Positions 46,775-54,674 of a stretch of 64,000 nucleotides of DNA are shown here, piece by piece. The notes beneath the pieces were generated by a model. The model was given only the letters and a program-made list of their open reading frames with translations, made no database searches and was not told where the DNA came from. A program made the translations under genes and the position numbers. Each line of letters starts with the position of its first letter. Within the stretch, counting starts at the first letter, position 1. Source of the stretch: Nitrososphaerota archaeon (lineage in GTDB: Archaea; Thermoproteota; Nitrososphaeria; Nitrososphaerales; JACQRY01); contig JACPCU010000012.1 in NCBI GenBank assembly GCA_016184315.1, positions 1 to 64,000 on the forward strand, in the 5' to 3' direction.

Positions 46775-47989
46775 TCAGCGGTGGCCAAACATTCTTAGTG
46801 CTGAGTAAGCATACACCTTTGAAGCACCCTCCACTTCGAGTAAGGGAACAATTTCTTCATCTGTATGCGCAAACGCCATGTCCCCCGGACCGAACATTAG
46901 GGCTGGTAGACCCATGCGGTTCAGATACCCAGCGTCCAAGGATCCATGTAAGTAGACGTATTCAGGTTTCTTCATGAGGGCTGATCGTACGGCTTCAGCT
47001 ACGAGCTTGCAGATGTGGCTTCCCGTGGAAATCCGCGACGGATACATGCATGGCCCCTTCTCGACTTGTACAGAGAAGCCTTTCAGCTCAAAGCATATCC
47101 TTTGGATGTTCCTAGTGACGAGGTCGGGATCATCGCCTGGTAACAGTCTTCTATCGATGGTGAGAATGCATCTGCCTGGTATGGTATGCGGTGCCTTGGG
47201 TTCAGCATCTATGGCGGTCACAGCCAGCGTGGCTTCGCCTAGGTGCGGTTCGATTCTGCCTTTTACTGATTCCTTGAGTAGATTTAACAGCTGGAAAGCT
47301 CCGTCGATGGCGTTTGCCCCAAGCCATGGCGTGCTGCTGTGGCATGACTTTCCTCTAATCGTGATGAAAATGTCTACTCTTCCCTTGTGAGCAGGGCATA
47401 TTCGATTCGATGTCCCCAATCCAACAATAGCGGCGTCGGCAGTAACTTTGTCTTCTTCTATAACGTATTTGATGCTGTCGTGGCGACCCGTCTCGCCTGC
47501 TGTGCTCGCTACGAAGATTAGTTCCCCATTGAGGCGAACCTCAGCGTCAACGATACACTTTATCGCCCCTATCATAGCTGCCATGACTGCCTTCTGTTCT
47601 GAGACACCTCTTCCTCGCACGCATTGCCCCTCAAGCCCGTATGGTTTGCCGTCAATGATTCTGCCTGAGAATGGATCCTTCATAGTGGCGGCTGGATAGG
47701 TCATCGCATACGCCACGAGCATCAACCTGTTACCTTTCTTCCCACTCGCTAGCCTACAGATCAGGTTGCCGAATCCATCTATTGTTGGGTGAAGTTTCAG
47801 TTTTTGAAGCTCCGGCATGATCGAACCGGAGATGAAGCGCGTTATCTGTGGGTCCTTCTCGTAGAGCTCTGTCTGTGGTGTAGGTGTACGAACGAAGTCG
47901 ACCAATAATTGACGAAGATAATCAGCGTCTACATGTTGATTCACAAGTTTACCTAAAGCATCCACAGTTGAATCTGAAGGGCTACTCAA
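46775..47989 (-). CDS. M20-family peptidase/deacylase (ArgE/DapE-like)
   Basis: 404 aa; C-terminal DAGYLNRMGLPALMFGPGDMAFAHTDEE. Confidence 0.88.
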   Translation of the reverse strand: MSSPSDSTVDALGKLVNQHVDADYLRQLLVDFVRTPTPQTELYEKDPQITRFISGSIMPELQKLKLHPTIDGFGNLICRLASGKKGNRLMLVAYAMTYPAATMKDPFSGRIIDGKPYGLEGQCVRGRGVSEQKAVMAAMIGAIKCIVDAEVRLNGELIFVASTAGETGRHDSIKYVIEEDKVTADAAIVGLGTSNRICPAHKGRVDIFITIRGKSCHSSTPWLGANAIDGAFQLLNLLKESVKGRIEPHLGEATLAVTAIDAEPKAPHTIPGRCILTIDRRLLPGDDPDLVTRNIQRICFELKGFSVQVEKGPCMYPSRISTGSHICKLVAEAVRSALMKKPEYVYLHGSLDAGYLNRMGLPALMFGPGDMAFAHTDEEIVPLLEVEGASKVYAYSALRMFGHR

Positions 47990-48104
47990 TAACGGCTAGA
48001 TAAATGGTCCCGCCAGCAGGGGGAGTACCCAAGTTGTTTCTGTGCGAGACGTATCAGAATAAAGGAGACAAGTTCTATGAGAACAAGCACAACTGATAAC
48101 GCTG

Positions 48105-48464
48105 CTATGCCTTATAGATTTTCGCAAGAAGGCATGTGTCAACTGAGGCGTTCACAAATCCCAAGAGTTGATCGTCTAGCTCGATAATTTCGTTTAGCTC
48201 AGCCCCCTTCTTGATCTTGTGCTGGAGTGTGGCTATGACTTCTGGATGGATCTGTTCGGGGAGGATGGCTGTTACCTTTGTCCTGTACCCTCGCTGAGCT
48301 TCGATCCATATTACATCACCATCGTCTATCCCCTTGCTCTTAGCCGTCGCACTATTGATCATCACTCCATCAAGCCTATGTGAATCAACCAGATTTCTCA
48401 GGATCGGATTACCTTTATGGCCGTAGGAAAGTATCGGAACCTTGTGGTTTATGATGAACATATC
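48105..48464 (-). pseudogene. 5'-truncated fragment of a third molybdopterin oxidoreductase paralog
   Basis: 118-aa ORF MFIINHKVPILSYGHKGNPILRNLV...FVNASVDTCLLAKIYKA matches only the C-terminal about 120 aa of the paralogs at 29955 and 48724; upstream in-frame stop. Confidence 0.85.
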
Positions 48465-48466
48465 TC

Positions 48467-48616
48467 AAGGCTGGTATGGAAGTGGCGAATGAGATCAGAT
48501 CGAAAGGTTCCATCCTCACCGTTTTGGACAGAGTAATGAACGTACAAGAATTCGCTGGTTTCATGGGCTACAAAGATGTACCACCATTGATGAAGAAATA
48601 CAGATCAATAACATAA
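48467..48616 (+). pseudogene. 5'-truncated fragment of an ICL/PEP-mutase paralog
   Basis: KAGMEVANEIRSKGSILTVLDRVMNVQEFAGFMGYKDVPPLMKKYRSIT* aligns with the C-terminus of 45864..46727 (KASMETAKELRNKGSVVPLKDKIMDLKQFLDFMGYTKVNAFVKKYESMDI). Confidence 0.85.
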
Positions 48617-48723
48617 GAGTTTCCACCCGGCAAGTCATGCTCGCGACGTGCCGACGGCTTCATCAAGCGACACATCGCGTTTTCCAAAATACTATTAAGC
48701 ATGGCAGACTCTTTGGTATCTAA

Positions 48724-51264
48724 TTGACGGCAGAGTTATGGAAATCCATTAGTAGCGAGGAAAATATTGTAAGAAGTGCATGTAGTCTTTGCCAAAACTT
48801 TTGCGGTCTCCTTGCTCATAAGGTCGACGGGAGAGTTGTCAAGTTAGAAGGCGACCCCGACAACCCTAGAAACAATGGTCATCTTTGCGCCAAGGGCCTG
48901 TCAGGCTTTCTCTCCCTGAATTCACCAAGAAGAGTAACTTCACCCATGATACGGACTAGCCCGGCAAAAGGAATTGGAGTGGATCCAAAGTGGAAGAAGA
49001 TAGGCTGGGATGAAGCCATAGATATGGTTGTGGAGAGGCTAAAGAAGATCAGGTCCAATCCGAAAGGATATCTGCATAAGGTCCTCTTCGTCACCTTCGA
49101 CCACTGGTCGTCGCAGTTCGGCGCGCTGACCGGATGGCTCAACGCTATGCAAGCTTTCCACGGCGCCTTGGGTGCGCCCTGTTTCTGCGGCAATGCTGTT
49201 CACCCACCATCATATCTCAACACCGCGACTTTCGAGATTACACCTGACGCTGAATACGCAAGATATATGTTACTCATCGGGGCCCAAGCAGGCTCTATCA
49301 TTCACTATGATACGATGAACGTGGCTAGAAACATAGCGCAGAAGCGGCCAAATGAAGTCAAGGTTGTTGTAGTTGACCCTGTCTGTTCACATGCAGCCTC
49401 CAGAGCCGAGGAGTGGATACCCATACGGCCAGGAACTGACGCTGCGTTCATACTGTCAATCGTTAACCTGTTAATCAACGAACACGGTGTCTATGACGCT
49501 GACTTCCTGAAGCGCAGAACAAATGCGCCCTACTTGATAGGCAAGGACAAGCTTTACACAAGGGATAGAGCAACCAACAAGCCTCTCGTATGGGATACCA
49601 CTGATAGACGAGCTAAACCATTTGACGACCCCGCGGTCAAAGACTTTGCCCTTGAGGGCGACTACGTAGTAGATGATGAGCCTTGCAGACCAGCCTTTCA
49701 GATCGTAAAAGACTACGTGAAAAACTATTCACCGGAAAAGGTTTCGGAAATAACCACCATACCGGCAGAAACGACGAGAAGAATCTCAAAAGAGCTGGCG
49801 GAGGCCGCGTGCATAGGGCAGACCATAACCATACAAGGGAAAAAACTGCCGTACAGGCCCGTCTCAGTCGTGTGGTACAGAGGTCTAAGCGCCCATAAGC
49901 ATTCATTCCTATCTGGCCTAGCAGCCATGATGATCCCGACATTGCTAGGCGCAATTCAAGTGCCTGGTGGCATCAAAGGGCATCCTCACGCAGCCGAGTA
50001 CGTCACTGAAGACGGGTTGATGGCTGCCAAGATTCCCAGCAGCAGACTCTCAACATCGGGGCCACCTTACCCACCCCGACCTGTCACAAAACCCAAGCGG
50101 ATGGATTTGTTCGAACTCTTCCCTGTTGCCGTCTACTCCAGACCCCTTGTCATACCGGTGTTGCTGGATCCCAAACGTTTCGGGGTCGATGAAGACGTGA
50201 GACCAGACTTGGCGTTCATCTGGAGAGACAATGCTATGGTTAACACCTACTCACCTGAGCTGGTTCTAGAAGCCTTCAAGAAGATACCTTTCATAGTTGC
50301 CTTCGCTGTTGAGCCAGATGAAACTACTAATCTGGCCGACTTGGTGTTCCCAGATCTGCATCAATTGGAAAGGCTCGCGGAAAGCATGTATTTCAGGGTC
50401 GATGAACCAGGATATTGGTACGCGGCGAAGCCAGTAGTCAGACCCCCCTTCGACCCACCATATGACAAGCTTCTCAGCATTGACCACCTACTTTTCGAGG
50501 TCGCTAAAAAGAGCGGTTTCGTTTCTGACTGTTACAGATCACTTAACAAGATGTGGAAGCTCGAGGGAACACCGTATGAACTCGACCCTAATAGAGAGTA
50601 TCCATATGAAGAGCTCATAGACATCCGTCTAAGGTCTTTGCTAGGCCAAACAAAGGGTTTACACTGGTTGCTTAGGGATGAAGGCGGCTTGCTTGTCTGG
50701 CAGGCCAAGCCTGAGGAACTGTACAAAGGCGCTTACAGAGAAGGCAGACTGCATCTTTACTACGAGTTCATGATAACAGCAGGGCGAGAGGTCGACAAGA
50801 TAACCAGAGAATCAGGGTTGAAATGGGATACGTCAGATTATCAGGCGATACCTGATTGGAAGCCGTGCTCATCCTACCTTAAGAAGAGCGGAGAATACGA
50901 CCTGTTCGTCACCAACTTCAAGGTCCCCATGCAAGCTCATGGAGTGGGAAGGTTCAACCCGCTTCTAAGGAATCTGGTCGACTATCATGGGTATGACTTC
51001 GTTCTAATGAACCCTATAACTGCGGCCAAGAAGAGAATCAGGCATGGAGACAAAATAATCATCGAGTCACTCAAAGGTAGGAAAGTCGAGGCAATAGTAA
51101 ACCTGTCCGATAGAGTGCATCCTGAGGTAATCGCAACTATGCAGCACAAGCTATCCAAGGGAGCAGACTTCAATACACTTCTAACTCTAGATGAAGAAAC
51201 AATGGATTTCGTAGGATGCGCAGTCGATTCCTGCGTATTGGCCAGAGTCCAAAAGTCGAATTGA
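48724..51264 (+). CDS. DMSO-reductase-family molybdopterin oxidoreductase (paralog B)
   Basis: 846 aa; CSLCQNFCGLLAHKV...GHLCAKGLSGF; closely similar to 29955..32462 along its length. Confidence 0.92.
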   Translation: MTAELWKSISSEENIVRSACSLCQNFCGLLAHKVDGRVVKLEGDPDNPRNNGHLCAKGLSGFLSLNSPRRVTSPMIRTSPAKGIGVDPKWKKIGWDEAIDMVVERLKKIRSNPKGYLHKVLFVTFDHWSSQFGALTGWLNAMQAFHGALGAPCFCGNAVHPPSYLNTATFEITPDAEYARYMLLIGAQAGSIIHYDTMNVARNIAQKRPNEVKVVVVDPVCSHAASRAEEWIPIRPGTDAAFILSIVNLLINEHGVYDADFLKRRTNAPYLIGKDKLYTRDRATNKPLVWDTTDRRAKPFDDPAVKDFALEGDYVVDDEPCRPAFQIVKDYVKNYSPEKVSEITTIPAETTRRISKELAEAACIGQTITIQGKKLPYRPVSVVWYRGLSAHKHSFLSGLAAMMIPTLLGAIQVPGGIKGHPHAAEYVTEDGLMAAKIPSSRLSTSGPPYPPRPVTKPKRMDLFELFPVAVYSRPLVIPVLLDPKRFGVDEDVRPDLAFIWRDNAMVNTYSPELVLEAFKKIPFIVAFAVEPDETTNLADLVFPDLHQLERLAESMYFRVDEPGYWYAAKPVVRPPFDPPYDKLLSIDHLLFEVAKKSGFVSDCYRSLNKMWKLEGTPYELDPNREYPYEELIDIRLRSLLGQTKGLHWLLRDEGGLLVWQAKPEELYKGAYREGRLHLYYEFMITAGREVDKITRESGLKWDTSDYQAIPDWKPCSSYLKKSGEYDLFVTNFKVPMQAHGVGRFNPLLRNLVDYHGYDFVLMNPITAAKKRIRHGDKIIIESLKGRKVEAIVNLSDRVHPEVIATMQHKLSKGADFNTLLTLDEETMDFVGCAVDSCVLARVQKSN

Positions 51265-51344
51265 TGGGCCAACCAGCAAAGTACAATATTGGAAAACATA
51301 ACGCTTAGGTCGCGATTCAAAAAGGATTTCTAGAGCATCATGTT

Positions 51345-53165
51345 TTGACCAGCTCAAGAATGCCAAAACCAACTACTGGAACGTCAGACGAGTCCTCCGC
51401 TAAATCGACAAGAAAGCCAGAGTACGTTTCTGACATGCTTGTAGATTTGATGAAGGCCTATGATGTTGAGTATGTGGCGTTAAACCCCGGAGCTACGGTG
51501 CGCGCCCTGCATGACTCAATAGTAAACTATGGTGGAAACGAAAGACCTGAAATGATCCTGTGTTGCCATGAGCACATAGCGCTCTGCATGGCCCAGGGTT
51601 ATGCTAGAGTCACGGGTAAACCCATGGTAACAATGGTTCATAATGTGGCAGGACTCCTGAACGCGATGAACGCTATCTTCCACGGTTACTGCAGCAAGGT
51701 CCCCTTGATGATTTTGGGTGGCACTGGTCCAATGGACGTGTCAAAACGCAGACCTTGGATTGACTGGATTCACACGGCGCTAGTCCAAGGGAACGTGGTG
51801 AGAGACATTGTCAAGTGGGATGACCAGCCTGAAGGCGCCCTTAGTGCAGCTGAATCCTTTATCAGAGGATACAGAGTTGCCACGACAGAGCCTAATGGGC
51901 CTGTCTACCTGTGCTTCGACGTAGAGTTGCAGGAGAGCAGTCTCCCGAGCGACTTCAACATGCCTGACGTTAAGAATTACCCTGGCCACACACCTATTTC
52001 CGGCGATATTGAGTCTCTCAGAAAAGTTGCGCAACGTCTTGTGGAATCTGAAAACCCTGTCATTTTGACGGATCTTCTGGGACGCAACCCTAGTTGCGTT
52101 GATAGACTCGTCCAATTAGCCGAGATGCTTGCGATCCCCGTTGTGGACTTGGGCTCAAGATTCAACTTTCCGAATACTCATCCACTTGATCTCACTGGCG
52201 CAAGAACAGAGGTTTTGAAGAACGCGGATTTGGTCTTGGCTCTAGATGTTGAAGACCTCTACGGTGACCTAACCATGTCCGAAGACGATTTTTCGCACAA
52301 GATGAGCTACGTGATCTCTGACAAAACGCGCGTAATCCAAATCGGGCTCCTAGATCTCTGGATACGAAGTTGGTCTGAGAATTATCAAAGGCTTCAGTCT
52401 GTGGACATTTCGATTCCTGCAGACACTTCTGCAGCTTTACCGTATCTAGTAGAGTTCTGTAGAGACGCTATCAGACATGGTAAGCGTGAATCAGAGGTCT
52501 TTGGCGAACGTAGCCAGAAGTGGAAAGAAAGACACGATGCGTTAAGAACGAAGTGGCAGGATGATGCTAAGAAGACTTGGGATCAGAAACCTATCTCCAC
52601 AGCTAGGCTTGCTGCTGAAGTATGGGATGTCATAAAAGACGAAGACTGGGTACTTGCGAACGGCACCTTAAGCGGCTGGGCTAGGAAACTTTGGACATGG
52701 AGTCAACCGTATCAATATGTTGGAAAGAGCGGTGCAGGCAGCGCTGGTTACGGTTTCAGCTCAGCTTTAGGCGCAGCACTCGCCTACAAACATTCCCGTA
52801 AGCTATGCGTTGACCTGCAGCCTGACGGTGATCTCCTTTACTTCTCCAGTGCCCTGTGGACAGCCGCAAGCAGCAAGATTCCTATGATGGTAGTGATGTT
52901 CAACAACCGTTCTTACTACAATGACGAGGAACACCAGGAACACCTAGCCGTGGTTAGAAAAAGACCGGTGGAAAACAAGGGTATCGGAATAAGGATTGAC
53001 AATCCTCCACCGAACTTTGCCAAGCTGGCCCAATCCTTCGGGCTACATGGTGAAGGACCTATTGAAGATCCCAGCGAGGTCAAAGAAGCGTTAATGGATG
53101 CCAAGAGGATAGTCAAGGAAAAAAGAAGTCTAGCCTTGGTTGACATAGTCGTGCAGCCGAGGTAG
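51345..53165 (+). CDS. Thiamine-pyrophosphate-dependent enzyme (acetolactate synthase-like)
   Basis: 606 aa; CCHEHIALCMAQGYARVTGKPMV, YGFSSALGAALAYKHSRKLCVDLQPDGDLLY. Confidence 0.9.
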   Translation: MTSSRMPKPTTGTSDESSAKSTRKPEYVSDMLVDLMKAYDVEYVALNPGATVRALHDSIVNYGGNERPEMILCCHEHIALCMAQGYARVTGKPMVTMVHNVAGLLNAMNAIFHGYCSKVPLMILGGTGPMDVSKRRPWIDWIHTALVQGNVVRDIVKWDDQPEGALSAAESFIRGYRVATTEPNGPVYLCFDVELQESSLPSDFNMPDVKNYPGHTPISGDIESLRKVAQRLVESENPVILTDLLGRNPSCVDRLVQLAEMLAIPVVDLGSRFNFPNTHPLDLTGARTEVLKNADLVLALDVEDLYGDLTMSEDDFSHKMSYVISDKTRVIQIGLLDLWIRSWSENYQRLQSVDISIPADTSAALPYLVEFCRDAIRHGKRESEVFGERSQKWKERHDALRTKWQDDAKKTWDQKPISTARLAAEVWDVIKDEDWVLANGTLSGWARKLWTWSQPYQYVGKSGAGSAGYGFSSALGAALAYKHSRKLCVDLQPDGDLLYFSSALWTAASSKIPMMVVMFNNRSYYNDEEHQEHLAVVRKRPVENKGIGIRIDNPPPNFAKLAQSFGLHGEGPIEDPSEVKEALMDAKRIVKEKRSLALVDIVVQPR

Positions 53166-53237
53166 CCTGAATAAATGGGGGGTTGCCACTCCCTTGAAGG
53201 AGAGTGGCATAATACTTGATGACTGTATTCTTGTTCT

Positions 53238-54560
53238 CTAGCCTAGGTATGACTTCATTAGGTTCTGCCACTTGGCGTTGTCTCTGATTACTTCGTCATT
53301 GAACGGTAGGGTTCCGAGGCCTTGTGGGAACACCTTTGAGAGCGCTGTGGGGGCGTCCAGTGTGGGGAGTGCGGGGATTCGTTTGGTTTCTGAGAGTGCT
53401 TTTTGGCCTGCGGGGCTTAGGAACCATTGTGTGAAGAGTTTGGCGAAGTTGGGGTTGGTGGCTTTCTTGCTTATTCCTATCATCGATCCTGGCTGGACGG
53501 TCATGGCTTTCGGTTCTTCCTTGGGCCAAGCGATGGCTACTGGTGTGCCTGGCTTCTGGGCTAATACGCTGTTGATGAGTCCTACTGCTGCGTGGACTTC
53601 TCCTGCTATTACCTTGGTGTAGGCTTCGCTGGCGCTTCCTGTTAGAATAGGCTTGTTTGCAGCAAGTCCCTTCATGAACTGGTCCCATCTGGCTTGTCCC
53701 AGTGCGGGTAGCAGATCAGCTAAGACTTGCACATTGGAGCCTAGGCGTATGGCGTCCTGCATGGCAATATTGTTCTTCCACTTGGGGTTGGCTAAGTCAA
53801 GCCAGCCTGTTGGAGCTTCCTGTTCCTTGAGGATGTTGGTGTTGTACACTATTACTGGGATGTTTATATTGGCGTAGAACTCTTGAGGATTATTTCTGCT
53901 CGGGTAGATAGCGTAGTCAGGGTAGAGGGACATGTACTTCATGTCTGGGTAGGGTGCCATGTATTCTAGCAGTTGGCCTCTCATTGGTGCTACTTGCTCG
54001 ATCAACACGTCTGCTGACGGAGTGCCTGCTTGGTATTCGGAGAGGAATCGGTTGATCAGCGGTGCGAATCCCTCGACGTATCTTGGTTCGGCTGGTGCCC
54101 ATGGGTAGGCTTCTCTGAACCGGGGCCAGATTATGTTGAGGAAGTCTGGGGCGTCCATTGTGGCGTAGATTATCGGCGCCTTTTCTTTCTTTGCTGCTTC
54201 TTCAAGGGCTCTTTCTGCTTGTAGTGCCTGGAGTTCTGCTTGTGATTGCTGGGCTGCTTTCTCTGCTTGGGCTAGGCGTGTCTGGGCTTCCTGAAGGGAT
54301 TTTTCTAGTCCTCCGATTCTTTGTTCGACTAGGTTTCTGATCGCTGTCTGTTCCTGTTTTACCGAGCCAACGGAGCTTTCAAGGGGTGAAATCTTTGAGT
54401 TTACTTGGGTTGCTTGACTGGAGACTTGACCTACTAGATCTCTTTTGGCTTGATCTATTTGTCCTGAGATGCCTCCAATGGTGCTGTTTGAGTAGGCTAT
54501 GCTTGCAGCGCTGATGAGTATGGCTACGATAGCTACGGATAAAGATACCTTTTCAACCAT
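53238..54560 (-). CDS. Extracellular solute-binding protein with N-terminal TM and long coiled-coil tether
   Basis: MVEKVSLSVAIVAILISAASIAYSNSTIGGISGQI..., heptad-rich region, then KKEKAPIIYATMDAPDFLNIIWPRFREAYPW. Confidence 0.85.
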   Translation of the reverse strand: MVEKVSLSVAIVAILISAASIAYSNSTIGGISGQIDQAKRDLVGQVSSQATQVNSKISPLESSVGSVKQEQTAIRNLVEQRIGGLEKSLQEAQTRLAQAEKAAQQSQAELQALQAERALEEAAKKEKAPIIYATMDAPDFLNIIWPRFREAYPWAPAEPRYVEGFAPLINRFLSEYQAGTPSADVLIEQVAPMRGQLLEYMAPYPDMKYMSLYPDYAIYPSRNNPQEFYANINIPVIVYNTNILKEQEAPTGWLDLANPKWKNNIAMQDAIRLGSNVQVLADLLPALGQARWDQFMKGLAANKPILTGSASEAYTKVIAGEVHAAVGLINSVLAQKPGTPVAIAWPKEEPKAMTVQPGSMIGISKKATNPNFAKLFTQWFLSPAGQKALSETKRIPALPTLDAPTALSKVFPQGLGTLPFNDEVIRDNAKWQNLMKSYLG

Positions 54561-54674
54561 GAAGCTTTCGGGATTTTTTCTTTTATAAAAATGTTGTTTG
54601 AAGGTTTTCTCCACAATAGTTAATGTTTCTCACTAGATAGTGAAAATACTCATGTATAGTGAGTAGTTCTGTGG

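Noticed and set aside
45864-53165. Phosphonate biosynthesis pathway (PEP mutase plus phosphonopyruvate decarboxylase)
   Set aside because: The TPP enzyme is a 606-aa ALS-like protein rather than a short Ppd-type enzyme, the ICL-family protein lacks a clear EDKxxPKxNS motif, and no other phosphonate genes are present.
53296-53688. 130-aa minus-strand ORF overlapping the solute-binding protein
   Set aside because: Alternative frame of the A/C-rich 3' end of the real gene; Arg/Pro/His-rich nonsense-like composition.
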